64,000 bases of DNA from Vibrio agarilyticus (GCF_012641465.1 NZ_JABAIK010000009.1:62001-126000), one strand, 5' to 3'. Shown: positions 43,434 through 53,419, counted from the first letter of the stretch. Numbers and translations: made by a program. Notes: generated by a model not told the origin, from the sequence alone.

Positions 43434-44012
43434 TTATTGAAGTTTATCAAGTGTTGGATATGGCGAATTTTTGATCGCGTCCAAGCTTTTCACAAATGGT
43501 TTCAACGCACGAATATCAGCAGGCAATGTTGCGATCGCTTTCTTCGCTTCGGTCGTGGTGGCGTAGTCACCGTATAAAATGGTGTACCACTTAGTGCCAT
43601 TGACCTCTTTATAATTGGACCAGACGGGTTGCGCTGTGCGAGGTAAACGAGTCGCAAATGGCGCCACTTTTGCCGCATTACCCAAAGCAACCACTTGAAT
43701 CGTATAGCCAAATCGTTGTACTTGCTCTTGTTGGGCCGTCGTTGGCGGCGTTAAATCAACCACGGTTTCATTTGTTGCCGGTGTCAATTGAACGACATTG
43801 GTCTCTTTTACTTCGACTTGTTCAACGACCACTGCCGGTGTTGCTGTCACAACGACGTTTTGTTCAACCACGTCATCAACGATAAGTGGCTCTACGACTG
43901 GCGCGGCTTCAAATTCTTCGCGGAAGCTCTGACTGCTCACATCGGTTGTGTATTGCGCAGAGCTACACGCTCCAAGTAACAAAGTAAAACTAATTATGGC
44001 GGTCTTTTTCAT
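43434..44012 (-). CDS. SPOR-domain lipoprotein
   Basis: A 192-residue protein. The signal peptide ends in lipobox LGAC (MKKTAIISFTLLLGACSS). A Val/Thr/Pro-rich tether (about 30-100) precedes a SPOR domain (FGYTIQVVALGNAAKVAPFA ... WYTILYGDYATTTEAKKAIA) that binds denuded septal peptidoglycan. This is the type found as a DamX/RlpA-like cell-division accessory in Vibrio. The tether contains long Val/Glu repeats (VVEQVEVKETNVV). Confidence 0.85.
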   Translation of the reverse strand: MKKTAIISFTLLLGACSSAQYTTDVSSQSFREEFEAAPVVEPLIVDDVVEQNVVVTATPAVVVEQVEVKETNVVQLTPATNETVVDLTPPTTAQQEQVQRFGYTIQVVALGNAAKVAPFATRLPRTAQPVWSNYKEVNGTKWYTILYGDYATTTEAKKAIATLPADIRALKPFVKSLDAIKNSPYPTLDKLQ

Positions 44013-44227
44013 TGGGATTAAATTTCGTGAGTTAAACTGTCTAAATCATGCCGATAGAGTTGCATAGAATCAAGGTTATAGCGCGAATAATCTCATTTAA
44101 GGTGTGATTTATGACACAAACTAATCAAAGGTTAAGAGAGATGAGTAAAGGCTGACCAATTTCAAGCGCACATTAGGTCAAAATATCGCTATGATGGATT
44201 TTGCCCTTCGCGAATTAGTGAGAACTC

Positions 44228-46858
44228 ATGAGCCGACTACACTCTTTATTTAAGCCTGAAGCCATCGCGATTATTGGTGCCTCTCAGCGCCACTACAGCG
44301 CAGGGCATATCGTCATTCAAAATCTATTACAAGGTGGTTTTGAAGGCGCGATTATGCCTGTCACGCCTAAATACACCACTGTTTGCGGGGTGCTTGCCTA
44401 CCCAACCATCGCACAACTACCGCTTGTTCCCGATATCGCTATTTTATGCACCGCGCAACATCGTAATCCAAGTTTAATCAGCCAACTCGCCCAATTGGGG
44501 GTTAAGTTCGTCATTATTGTTGCAACACACCAAATTGGTCTGAGCGATGAATGCGTTAAAATCGCCAAAACAAATGACATGCGTATACTTGGGCCAAATA
44601 GTTTAGGCCTTATTTTGCCGTGGCAGAGGTTTAATGCCTCACTCTCTCCCATTAATGCCTTACAAGGCAACATCGCATTTATCTCACAGTCAGCGGCTGT
44701 CTGTACTACGGTACTTGATTGGGCAAACGATAAAAACATTGGCTTTTCTGCCTTCGTCTCGATTGGCGACGGGGACGACATCGACTTTGGCGATCTGCTT
44801 GATCATCTGTGTAGTGACAGCAAAACCGACGCTATTTTGATTTATATGACGCAAATAAAGCATGCGCGGCGATTCATTTCAGCCGCGCGCGCGGCATCGA
44901 GGACTCGGCGCATTTTGGTGCTCAAAGGCGGACGCCATCAAAAAGACGACTTGAGTATGGATATTATCTATGACTCGGTCATTAGCCGCAGCGGTATGTT
45001 GCGGGTAAAAAATATGCACGAACTGTTTGCGGCGGTCGAAACGCTCACACACTCTGTTCCATTACGAGGCGAAAGACTGGCCATTTTAACCAATGGTGGC
45101 GGCCCAGCCATAATGGCAAGTGACGTGCTTTATGACCGCGGGGGGCAATTGGCTCATTTGGATGATGATCTTATAGCGAGTCTCAGTCAATGCTTACCGG
45201 CATCGTGGACACCAACCAATCCTATCGACATGATTGGCGATGCTACAACCCAACGCTATATTGATTGCGTTAAACTGCTGCTAGATAGCGATTGCGCAGA
45301 TGCGATATTGATTATGCACAGCCCATCGGCAACGTCTGACTCAACCACTACCGCTCAAGCCCTTATTACCGCAATTCAGTCTCACCCACGGCATAAACGC
45401 TTCAATATATTAACCAATTGGAGCGGCGAGCAAAGCGCGCGTCAGGCACGTCAGCTATTTACGCAAGCTGGGATTCCGACCTATCGCACTCCTGAAAGTG
45501 CGGTTTCTGCATTTATGCATTTGGTGGATTATCGTCGCAATCAGAAGCAATTGATGGAAACGCCGACGACCGCAGAACCCCTGCACGTCAGCGATGTTAA
45601 TACAGCGCGAGAATGGGTTGTCTCGCAGCTAGGCTCCGCATCAGCGCAATATTTGGATACTCATCAATGCGGCAGCTTACTCAAACAATTTCAGTTTCAA
45701 GTGCTGCCGACCTGGATTGCGTCTGATAGTAGTGAAGCGGTGCATATTGCTGAAACCATCGGCTATCCTGTTGCGGTGAAATTGCGTTCACCCGATATCT
45801 TACACAAATCCGATGTGCAAGGTGTTGTGCTTAATCTGCGCAATAGCCAAGAAGTAGCGTCAGCGGCGCAAGCCATTCTTGATAGGGTGAAACTGGCGTA
45901 TCCATCAGCTCATATTCACGGTTTACTGGTTCAAGGCATGGCAAAAGTGGCCGGTGGCGAAGAACTTCGAATAAAAGTGTTTAATGATGCCATATTTGGC
46001 CCTGTGATTTTGTTGGGTCAAGGCGGTAGCGAATGGAATATGGCTACCGACGCGAGTGCGGCGTTACCCCCACTGAATATGACGCTTGCCAGAGCATTAA
46101 TTATTCGAGCGTTAAAAGACGGTCACATTCGACCGCAAAAACGCCCAGAGCCAATGGACATTGGTGGCCTGGCAAAATTTCTCGTGCGTTTGTCGCAAAT
46201 GGTGGTTGATGTGCCGCAAATTCGCGAGTTAGACATTCACCCTGTGCTGGCTAACGGTGACAAATTTACAATTTTAGATGCGGATCTTACACTCTGCCCC
46301 TATCAAGGCGATGGCCAAGAACGACTCGCGATTCGCCCTTTTCCAGCTGAATTTGTCGAAACTGTCGTGCTCAAAAATGGCCAAACCATCCTACTTCGGC
46401 CAATTTTGCCTGAAGACGAGCCGCTTCACGCGGAGTTCATTAAGCACGTGTCGAAAGATGATCTCTATAAACGCTTTTTCAGCGACGTTGGCGAGTTCAA
46501 TCATGAAGCTCTTGCGAACCTGACTCAAATTGACTACGACCGCGAGATGGCCTTTGTTGCTCTGACGTTTACGCCACAAGGCGCTGAGATTATTGGTGTC
46601 TCTCGCGCCTTAATCAACCCCGACAATACCGATGCTGAATTTGCGATTTTGATCCGCTCAGATCTTAAAGGTATTGGCCTTGGCAAAATTTTGATGAATA
46701 AAATCATCGATTATTGCCAACGTAAAGGAACTCAGCAAATTTCTGGAATGACCATGCCCACCAATCGCGGCATGTTGATGTTAGCCAAAGGGCTTGGGTT
46801 TACGCTCGACGTGCAATTTGAAGATGGTGTTGCTGATATGGTTAAACGTCTTATATAA
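44228..46858 (+). CDS. pat: Protein lysine acetyltransferase Pat (YfiQ/PatZ-like)
   Basis: An 876-residue protein of the acetyl-CoA-synthetase-like plus GNAT architecture. Residues 1-130 form a CoA-binding Rossmann domain (PEAIAIIGASQRHYSAGHIV). The middle is succinyl-CoA-ligase-like (ILTNGGGPAIMASDVLYDRG). Residues about 480-690 are ATP-grasp (GYPVAVKLRSPDILHKSDVQ, GVVLN). The C-terminal ~170 residues are a GNAT domain (AEFAILIRSDLKGIGLGKIL). It acetylates acetyl-CoA synthetase and other proteins. Its 3' end overlaps the convergent LysR gene by 8 bases. Confidence 0.92.
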   Translation: MSRLHSLFKPEAIAIIGASQRHYSAGHIVIQNLLQGGFEGAIMPVTPKYTTVCGVLAYPTIAQLPLVPDIAILCTAQHRNPSLISQLAQLGVKFVIIVATHQIGLSDECVKIAKTNDMRILGPNSLGLILPWQRFNASLSPINALQGNIAFISQSAAVCTTVLDWANDKNIGFSAFVSIGDGDDIDFGDLLDHLCSDSKTDAILIYMTQIKHARRFISAARAASRTRRILVLKGGRHQKDDLSMDIIYDSVISRSGMLRVKNMHELFAAVETLTHSVPLRGERLAILTNGGGPAIMASDVLYDRGGQLAHLDDDLIASLSQCLPASWTPTNPIDMIGDATTQRYIDCVKLLLDSDCADAILIMHSPSATSDSTTTAQALITAIQSHPRHKRFNILTNWSGEQSARQARQLFTQAGIPTYRTPESAVSAFMHLVDYRRNQKQLMETPTTAEPLHVSDVNTAREWVVSQLGSASAQYLDTHQCGSLLKQFQFQVLPTWIASDSSEAVHIAETIGYPVAVKLRSPDILHKSDVQGVVLNLRNSQEVASAAQAILDRVKLAYPSAHIHGLLVQGMAKVAGGEELRIKVFNDAIFGPVILLGQGGSEWNMATDASAALPPLNMTLARALIIRALKDGHIRPQKRPEPMDIGGLAKFLVRLSQMVVDVPQIRELDIHPVLANGDKFTILDADLTLCPYQGDGQERLAIRPFPAEFVETVVLKNGQTILLRPILPEDEPLHAEFIKHVSKDDLYKRFFSDVGEFNHEALANLTQIDYDREMAFVALTFTPQGAEIIGVSRALINPDNTDAEFAILIRSDLKGIGLGKILMNKIIDYCQRKGTQQISGMTMPTNRGMLMLAKGLGFTLDVQFEDGVADMVKRLI

Positions 46859-47744
46859 CTTGACGTGACCAATTTCGTTTAAGATATTGAATACACCAAG
46901 TTTTTGCTTTTCCTAGTGTATTACGTCGCCACGCCATTAGTAACTCTACTTCTTTGTAATCAGTATCTAAAATTTGCGCGAGCTTGCCTTGCTCGATAAG
47001 CGGTTGAGCGACACTTATCGGTAATGTACCAATGCCAATTCCTTGCAACAGCGCTTGGGTTTTGGCTTCCAGATTGCTTACCGTCAATCGAGGCTGTTTT
47101 TGCAAAATATTAATGCTCAATGCGGGTTGATCGCGCGCGGTATCGGCAATGGCAATAACACGATACTGCGCGCGCGCTTCGTCGTTAAATGGGCCACGCC
47201 TACGATGAACCATATGAGTGGGAGCGGCGACCCAAATCATAGCCAGTGTGCCTAACACCTCCGTTTTGACATCACTCGGCACCAATTCTGTACGTGGGCA
47301 GATCAGTAAATCTGCGCGAGCACTTTGCAGCGCCTCCCAGCCACCAGCTAAAATCTCTTCTTGCAGCCTCACTCGAGTTTTACTCTGCTCTCCCAGTGCG
47401 TTAACCATAGGAAAGAAATACGGCGCGGGAATAATACCATCGTAAGCAAGGGTGAGATCCAGTTCCCATCCGTTTGCAATCAATGCAGCATCTTCCACCA
47501 ACTTTTCGGTAGCGTTTAAGATCAGTCTTCCTTGGTCCAATATCAACTGCCCTGCTGCGGTCAACACGGCTTTATGTCCCGAGCGATCAAATATCATTAT
47601 GTCCAAATCTAGTTCCAACTTTTGAATTTGGTAGCTCAAAGACGACGGAGCTCGATTTAACTCTTGTGCTGCTGCGGCAAAACTTCCGCGACGCTCTATC
47701 GCATCAAGAATGTGTAACGCTTCTAATGTTATTGGACTCGGCAT
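46851..47744 (-). CDS. LysR-type transcriptional regulator
   Basis: A 297-residue regulator. The winged helix-turn-helix is LHILDAIERRGSFAAAAQEL followed by NRAPSSLSYQIQKLELDLDI. The effector domain begins near residue 90 (LDLTLAYDGIIPAPYFFPMV). A target is not evident: upstream are only a repeat half and a tiny gene. The 3' end runs into pat on the opposite strand. Confidence 0.88.
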   Translation of the reverse strand: MPSPITLEALHILDAIERRGSFAAAAQELNRAPSSLSYQIQKLELDLDIMIFDRSGHKAVLTAAGQLILDQGRLILNATEKLVEDAALIANGWELDLTLAYDGIIPAPYFFPMVNALGEQSKTRVRLQEEILAGGWEALQSARADLLICPRTELVPSDVKTEVLGTLAMIWVAAPTHMVHRRRGPFNDEARAQYRVIAIADTARDQPALSINILQKQPRLTVSNLEAKTQALLQGIGIGTLPISVAQPLIEQGKLAQILDTDYKEVELLMAWRRNTLGKAKTWCIQYLKRNWSRQVI

Positions 47745-47765
47745 GATCCCTCACGGCACAGTGGT

Positions 47766-47789
47766 TATACCCAAGTGACTTGAAATGCG
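47766..47789 (+). repeat. Single end of the TATACCCAAG repeat
   Basis: TATACCCAAGTGACTTGAAA matches one terminus of the 8709 element; the other end is absent. It lies in the promoter region of the LysR gene. Confidence 0.65.
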
Positions 47790-47940
47790 AAAAGCCAACA
47801 ATACCCTGAGTTTCGATTTATTCAAATCGCTTTACATCAGAATGTTGTTGGCTTCTTTCTTTGAAGGTAAATCAGTTGAAAAGGTTATAAAAGGAGACTG
47901 ATCGCTTCATTTGTGCGTATACGGAGTGACTTATGATGAC

Positions 47941-48015
47941 TTAACGCTTAGCCATCTCTTTTTTTACCATAATCGCTGATGCCACGATAAACGCAATGAT
48001 AAGACCCAGTTCCAT
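47941..48015 (-). CDS. 24-residue membrane peptide
   Basis: The peptide reads MELGLIIAFIVASAIMVKKE then MAKR: one membrane helix with a basic C-terminal end. A strong Shine-Dalgarno (GAGGAG) sits 7 bases before the ATG on the minus strand. The frame is too short for usual gene callers, but the ribosome site, helix and positive-inside pattern together support it. It stands in a 730-base region otherwise without genes. I do not recognise a family. Confidence 0.6.
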   Translation of the reverse strand: MELGLIIAFIVASAIMVKKEMAKR

Positions 48016-48475
48016 GATAACTCCTCAAAAATAAATTCAAAAACGGCGGTGAATTCGAAAAAAATGAACAATAAACTCTGAAAATCCGCAGTATTTTAAC
48101 ATGTGAACAAATCATAGCCAGAGAAAAGTTAAAAAAAATCGCGCTATACGACATTGATCAATAAAAATTGCCGGATTAGGCAATCTAGCTTGATATCAAC
48201 TTAGTCTCAAAAAGAAAATAAATAACTTAAATTACTGTTATTAAAGCAAAAAATACGAAGTGATTTATGCAGCACTTCAAAAGTATAAGCACATAAAAGA
48301 CATTCTACACGCGGGTAATAAAGCGAAGATTTGCCCTATGTAAGCTAGCTAAAGTCGAGTTTTAGAAAAAATTTCACAGGTTTTTACGAAAAGGCTCTCT
48401 CATCACGGTCTTTTGCTGAATAATCAGGCACCGTATACTTAAGAAAATCGTTTTGTTCTTGAGGAAAAATGTTTC
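48016..48475. other. AT-rich non-coding region upstream of pxpA
   Basis: No gene is supported. A palindrome ATTGATCAAT occurs at 48153-48162 amid A/T runs. The region should hold promoters for the small peptide (reverse) and pxpABC (forward). Another inverted repeat (AAGCCAACAA / TTGTTGGCTT, 47792-47801 and 47845-47854) lies downstream of the peptide gene and could end its transcript. Confidence 0.4.
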
Positions 48476-49219
48476 GTGAGTAAGCAAAAGATTGCACTGA
48501 ATTGTGACATGGGCGAAAGCTTTGGCTCTTGGTCTATGGGGCAAGATGAGCAAGTCATGGAGTGGATTGATAAAGCCAATATCGCCTGTGGTTTTCACGC
48601 GGGGGATCCGCATATTATGAATCGCACCGTTCAATTGGCGTCCGATTATTGTGTAGAGATTGGCGCGCATCCAAGTTATCAAGATCTCCTCGGATTTGGT
48701 CGTAGAAGCATTCCTCACACGCCTAGTCAAATTACAGAATTGGTGCTGTATCAAGTGGGTTCATTACAAGCGTTTTGTCGTTATCACCAAACTTCTCTTA
48801 ATTACATCAAACCCCATGGCGCTTTGTACAACGACATGATGAAAGACATGGATATTTTTCGCGCTGTTGTACAAGCCGCTGCGTGTTTTCGCTTACCCTT
48901 GATGGTGTTAGCCAGCGGAGATAATCAGCGTTATCTTGATATTGCAGATAACGATGACGTACCTTTACTATTTGAAGCATTTGCAGATAGACGCTACCAA
49001 GACGACGGAACGCTAACCCCGCGCGATTGGCCCAATGCAGTATTGAGCGATGAGACAGAAATCTTGGCTCAAGTGCGTCAACTGGCGAATGAAGGGAGTG
49101 TCACAACGGCATCAGGCAATAAGTTGGCTATTGAAGCAGACACTTTGTGCGTGCATGGTGATAACCCTAGCTCGATTGAGCTCATTGAAAGAATTTGGCA
49201 CACACTAAACGCAGAATAA
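48476..49219 (+). CDS. pxpA: 5-oxoprolinase subunit PxpA (LamB/YcsF family)
   Basis: A 247-residue protein. IALNCDMGESFGSWSMGQDE is the family signature, and IACGFHAGDPHIMNRTVQLA and YIKPHGALYNDM complete it. With PxpBC it hydrolyses 5-oxoproline to glutamate using ATP. It starts at GTG with TTGAGGA upstream. It leads the operon; in E. coli the order is B-C-A. Confidence 0.94.
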   Translation: MSKQKIALNCDMGESFGSWSMGQDEQVMEWIDKANIACGFHAGDPHIMNRTVQLASDYCVEIGAHPSYQDLLGFGRRSIPHTPSQITELVLYQVGSLQAFCRYHQTSLNYIKPHGALYNDMMKDMDIFRAVVQAAACFRLPLMVLASGDNQRYLDIADNDDVPLLFEAFADRRYQDDGTLTPRDWPNAVLSDETEILAQVRQLANEGSVTTASGNKLAIEADTLCVHGDNPSSIELIERIWHTLNAE

Positions 49220-49231
49220 GGATATTCGGCC

Positions 49232-49930
49232 GTGATGATTGAACCTGTTGCAGAGTGCAGCCTTATGTTGCGCTTCCCCTCTACTTACACCTCTGGCTGG
49301 GTAGCTCAATTGAGCCACGTATTACTGCAGCAGCTTCATCCCTTTCTTACCAATGCCACACCCGCCTATCAGCAAATTTTAATTGAATATCTGCCGTTTC
49401 GAATCACCGAGCAAGCACTTATCAATAAAATTGAAACCATTGTTCAATGTGAACAAGATTTACAACAAACGGCGTTTCAACCGAAGTTATTTGAGTTACC
49501 CGTTTGGTACTCACCTCAAACAGCGCTCGATTTACCTCGTTTTGAGGCAAAAGGGCTTTCTTTGACCGACATTATCAAACGTCATAGTCAGAGAACTTAT
49601 CAAATCAGCGCTATTGGCTTTGCGCCTGGCTTTGCTTTTTTAAGTGGTCTCGATGAGGCCTTGTTTATGCCACGTCTTGCTACGCCGCGCACGCGCGTGC
49701 CCCAAGGCAGTGTTGCCATTGCCGACGATAAAACCGCGGTGTATCCGAGCGAGTCACCGGCAGGTTGGAACATTATCGGCCGTTGCCCAAGCCCGTTATT
49801 TGACCCAGAAGCGATGCCACCTGTCCCATTTCGTATTGGAGATGAAATCACTTTCGTGCCGATTGATGAAGCGGAATATTTTGCTCAAAAATCAGTGTAC
49901 GATGCAACAAATAGTCAGGCTAAGCGATGA
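49232..49930 (+). CDS. pxpB: 5-oxoprolinase subunit PxpB
   Basis: A 232-residue KipI/AHS1-type protein: ISAIGFAPGFAFLSGLDEAL and RVPQGSVAIADDKTAVYPSE are diagnostic. It partners with PxpC. GTG 49232 is preferred because AAGGA is 10 bases upstream. The 3' end overlaps pxpC by 4 bases. Confidence 0.93.
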   Translation: MMIEPVAECSLMLRFPSTYTSGWVAQLSHVLLQQLHPFLTNATPAYQQILIEYLPFRITEQALINKIETIVQCEQDLQQTAFQPKLFELPVWYSPQTALDLPRFEAKGLSLTDIIKRHSQRTYQISAIGFAPGFAFLSGLDEALFMPRLATPRTRVPQGSVAIADDKTAVYPSESPAGWNIIGRCPSPLFDPEAMPPVPFRIGDEITFVPIDEAEYFAQKSVYDATNSQAKR

Positions 49931-50862
49931 GTCAAAGTGCATTAGAAGTGGTCAAAGCTGGCCCATTAACCTTACTTCAGGACTCCGGGCGCTTCGGTCT
50001 TGCGCCTTTTGGCATTACCACAGGTGGCCCTGCCGATGAGTACGCGTTTAGTTGGGCAAATCACTTACTTGAGAATTCGCCAGAGTGCGCAACACTTGAA
50101 ATCACACTAGGACCTGCGGTCTTCATCGCTCAAAGCGATTGCCATTTAGCGTTATGTGGCGCGCAAATGAACGCGAAAATTGATGGCACTGCGGTGACAA
50201 ACTGGAGTGAATTCATTCTAAAAAAGGGGCAATGTTTGTCTCTTAGTACTGCGCGTAATGGGCTACGCAGTTATTTAGCCGTTCGTGGTGGTTTTGCAGT
50301 TAAGCCGCAGTTAAATAGCGTGAGCTGTGTTACGCGTGAACACCTTGGTGGCATGCATCACAATGGTCGACCGATTGCGTCAGGGGAAACCGTCGCGTTT
50401 CACTCTCATACTCTGTCGCGGTACCGTGGCCGTTTTGTCACTTTCCGCTTTACACCAGATTACAACTTGCCACTGCGTTTGCGCGTAATTAGTGGCGCCC
50501 AGTTCGCACAATTTGATAAGCAGGCGGTCGCGCAATTTTTCCAGAGCGAATACCACGTAAGTACCGATGTCAATCGTATGGGTTATCGATTAACTGGCCC
50601 CGCAATCACCCCACCGTCTCATCGCATGCAATCTGAAGGCATCGCATTGGGCGCGATCCAGATCCCCACAAATGGCCAACCCATAGTGCTACTTAATGAC
50701 CGACAAACCATTGGTGGCTATCCCAAACTCGGTTATGTTGCTCGAATCGACTTACCAAGACTCGCCCAAGCCAAACCAGGCCAATTAGTCTCCTTTGTTC
50801 AAGGTGACCGACCAGGCCTACAGGCAGTTTGGTGTCAATGGGCGCGATTTTTTGGTTATTGA
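49927..50862 (+). CDS. pxpC: 5-oxoprolinase subunit PxpC
   Basis: A 311-residue KipA/AHS2-type protein: LTLLQDSGRFGLAPFGITTG and MGYRLTGPAITPPSHRMQSE, then IVLLNDRQTIGGYPKLGYVA. It completes PxpABC. It ends 2 bases from the convergent oxidoreductase, with no room for a separate terminator. Confidence 0.94.
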   Translation: MSQSALEVVKAGPLTLLQDSGRFGLAPFGITTGGPADEYAFSWANHLLENSPECATLEITLGPAVFIAQSDCHLALCGAQMNAKIDGTAVTNWSEFILKKGQCLSLSTARNGLRSYLAVRGGFAVKPQLNSVSCVTREHLGGMHHNGRPIASGETVAFHSHTLSRYRGRFVTFRFTPDYNLPLRLRVISGAQFAQFDKQAVAQFFQSEYHVSTDVNRMGYRLTGPAITPPSHRMQSEGIALGAIQIPTNGQPIVLLNDRQTIGGYPKLGYVARIDLPRLAQAKPGQLVSFVQGDRPGLQAVWCQWARFFGY

Positions 50863-50864
50863 CG

Positions 50865-52304
50865 TCAAACGCGGCCAGAAATTCGAGCTAATGCCGCGGG
50901 ATAACCGCGCTTTTGAGTTAACTCAATAGCTTTCGTTTCTATCTCGGACGCAGACCACCCCATGGTAATAGGGTGTTGTGTTTCAATGGCGTTACTTGGC
51001 ATAAGACCGAACCAATGCTCGGCAATCTTCTGCGCAGCTTGCAAGGTAGACGACCCTTTTACAATTTCAATTCTCGCATAACCTGAACCCTCAAAACTCA
51101 CATCGGCGGCACGCAGTGAAATATCGTCTCCTGGGACTTGCTGCGCGCCAAACAGCGGCTTGCCTGCAGGCTCGGCACTGCCGTAGCGCGGTATAAACTG
51201 TGACAAATGCGCAATTGCCGCTTGAGTACGTGTTTCAAGCTCCTCTTGGGGCCAGCCTTGACGAATTTTAGCAACGTGCGCCTTGGGTAATTCTGGCTGA
51301 GCGCTGTTTTGACTGCTTTTGACTAATCCATCCGAAAATAGTGTGATGTTAGGCGTCATGCCATGGAGTTGAAAAATACCATCGCCATAAGGCGTTAACT
51401 GAGCCATGCCTTTGTCGGTGTTTCTTGGCCCATGGAAAATAACTTCCGGCCAGTGATGCGTCGAGTCAGACCAATGCGTCACATAAGCGGCTTTAAATTC
51501 AACTAAACGCTCGCGGGGCAATGATAAAGCATCATCAATACGCCCTGTTTCAAATCCACAGGCATTAATTAAATAGTCAGCGCGCAGTGATGTGGATTTG
51601 TCGTTTTCCCCCTCAAGCGTCAGCTGCCATCCACTCTCCGTTTGGCACGCATCAACCACTTTATAACCACATCGAATTTCAGTTTTCGGAAACTGCTCTA
51701 GGGTTAATTGCGCCGTTGCGGCAAGACGAAAGAGGCTCCAACCATGCTCTTCCACTGCAATCACAGGGTATTTGAGCTGCGATAAGTCGCTGTGTTGGGC
51801 AAAAGGAATCAGCCATTCATCGAGTGTCGAAGGACTTTCAGGTTGAGTGCTAGACAGTAATGCTTCCAAACTCGATTGGTCATAAAGTTTGAAATAACGC
51901 TCTGGCTCACCCAATACTTTGTTGTCTGGGTTCTGAGCCACAAGCTCGGAATAGCACGCTTGAATTTGTTTAAGCCGTGGCACAATCGCCATCGGTTCGC
52001 CACCATCGCTTTGCGGTATTGCTATCACTGTAGGGCGGTGATTTATCGTGTGTGGGAACAATCGCACTGAATCTATCGACTGTTTGAGCAACGTAAGACA
52101 GTGCTCAGTCGAAATCTCTCGATACAAATTGCCCCCGGCATGAAGGTGACAAATGGGAGGGCCGCTAACAAGCTCAGCCCCTTGTTCAATAAGTGTGACT
52201 CGATAACCGAGCTCGGAAAAGTGAATTGCGGCGGTAGAGCCTGCAATGCCCCCGCCGATAATCGCAATGTGCGTATCAGCTCTAAAATTTGGGTGTGTAT
52301 TCAT
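50865..52304 (-). CDS. FAD-dependent oxidoreductase (DAO-type fold)
   Basis: A 479-residue protein from ATG 52304; a TTG two codons earlier is less likely. The N-terminal dinucleotide fold reads IAIIGGGIAGSTAAIHFSEL with the acidic residue in VTLIEQG, and a late NACGFETGR resembles FAD-binding loops. No specific substrate is recognised; D-amino-acid or sarcosine-type oxidation is possible but not shown. There is no signal peptide. Confidence 0.8.
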   Translation of the reverse strand: MNTHPNFRADTHIAIIGGGIAGSTAAIHFSELGYRVTLIEQGAELVSGPPICHLHAGGNLYREISTEHCLTLLKQSIDSVRLFPHTINHRPTVIAIPQSDGGEPMAIVPRLKQIQACYSELVAQNPDNKVLGEPERYFKLYDQSSLEALLSSTQPESPSTLDEWLIPFAQHSDLSQLKYPVIAVEEHGWSLFRLAATAQLTLEQFPKTEIRCGYKVVDACQTESGWQLTLEGENDKSTSLRADYLINACGFETGRIDDALSLPRERLVEFKAAYVTHWSDSTHHWPEVIFHGPRNTDKGMAQLTPYGDGIFQLHGMTPNITLFSDGLVKSSQNSAQPELPKAHVAKIRQGWPQEELETRTQAAIAHLSQFIPRYGSAEPAGKPLFGAQQVPGDDISLRAADVSFEGSGYARIEIVKGSSTLQAAQKIAEHWFGLMPSNAIETQHPITMGWSASEIETKAIELTQKRGYPAALARISGRV

Positions 52305-52518
52305 TAACAATTCGGAGATGCTATCTAAACAAAATCTGACAGGACAGCGCTATATTACCTGTGACGTTACAATAATAAAATCATAATCTACACAATGAAT
52401 TAACCAAGAGCCTGTCTCTCATCAACCTTCGCGGCAGCGCAAAAGCTGCGTTTCTTCGAGCTGCCACACAGGGGTTGTTACGTTTAGTTAAGCCACACCG
52501 ATCAATATGATTCTTTTG

Positions 52519-52986
52519 TTAAGATGCGAGATTGGTCGCCGTTGACGTTTTGCGATTAATAAGCGCATTTGCTAAAAATGAGCCAGCAAGCATGGCAACA
52601 AAGAAGATCCAAATGCTCATATCACCCAACCCAAGGCTCGCTAAAGCAGGCCCTGGACAAAGACCCACCAAGCCCCACCCAATGCCAAATAGTGCGGCGC
52701 CCATCAGTAACGGCGCGTCAATGGTTTTGCTTTGTGGTACACAAAACTCTGTTTTCGTAAGCGTCTGCGCCCTTGGTTTAATCAAGAAAAAATAACAGGG
52801 AATAAAGACCGTCAGAGCGCCTCCCATAACAAACGCCAGACTTGGGTCCCACTCACCTGAAGGAATGGCGGCAACATTCAAAAAAGCTATCACTTTATCG
52901 GGAGAGATCATGCCAGACAGCGCTAAACCTGCGCCGAAAAACGCTCCACTCATCAACGCTGAAACGTAAAATAGTCCTTTATTCAT
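52519..52986 (-). CDS. YeeE/YedE family half-transporter (DUF6691-like), second
   Basis: About 155 residues with four membrane helices. GLVGLCPGPALASLGLGDMS carries the conserved cysteine for sulfur-compound transport. ATG 52986 is chosen because AAGGGGG lies just upstream; the open frame extends seven codons further into the preceding gene. With the next gene it forms a two-part transporter of the PmpA/PmpB or TsuA type for thiosulfate-like or sulfane sulfur species. Confidence 0.85.
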   Translation of the reverse strand: MNKGLFYVSALMSGAFFGAGLALSGMISPDKVIAFLNVAAIPSGEWDPSLAFVMGGALTVFIPCYFFLIKPRAQTLTKTEFCVPQSKTIDAPLLMGAALFGIGWGLVGLCPGPALASLGLGDMSIWIFFVAMLAGSFLANALINRKTSTATNLAS

Positions 52987-52996
52987 CATTGCCCCC

Positions 52997-53419
52997 TTAC
53001 ATGCCATGCAGACGAAGAAGTACGGTTATCATCGCAGCGGCCATGAAGGTCATGGTTGCTGCTAAGGAGCGTAACGAGAGTCGCCCTAAACCACAAATGC
53101 CATGACCGCTAGTGCAGCCATTACCTAAACGTGTCCCAAAGCCGACCAGAAGCCCTGCAATAATGAGAACAGAAATCGACACTGAGCTTAAGTTCGCTGT
53201 CGGCAAAGCCAAAAAGCTTACCATCAGCGCACTACTGGCAATCACTCCGATAATAAACCATTGACGCCAAAGCCTTTCGACGCCGGACTCTTGCAGCCAC
53301 CCATTAATAATTCCGCTGATACCCGCAATTTTCCCATTAAATAACAACAAAATAACGGCGCCAGCACCCAGCAACATGCCACCAAATAGCGCATCCCAAG
53401 GTATTGTCATATTGATCAT
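52997..53419 (-). CDS. YeeE/YedE family half-transporter, first
   Basis: A 140-residue protein with four membrane helices. FGTRLGNGCTSGHGICGLGR has the NGCTSGHG motif of YeeE/YedE with the conserved cysteine. It overlaps the ArsR gene by 4 bases and is followed 10 bases later by the second half. It probably imports or exports a reduced sulfur compound. Confidence 0.88.
   Translation of the reverse strand: MINMTIPWDALFGGMLLGAGAVILLLFNGKIAGISGIINGWLQESGVERLWRQWFIIGVIASSALMVSFLALPTANLSSVSISVLIIAGLLVGFGTRLGNGCTSGHGICGLGRLSLRSLAATMTFMAAAMITVLLRLHGM

Noticed and set aside
48151-48164. FNR site upstream of pxpA
   Set aside because: ATTGATCAAT lacks the four-base spacer of TTGATnnnnATCAA, so it is only an AT-rich palindrome.
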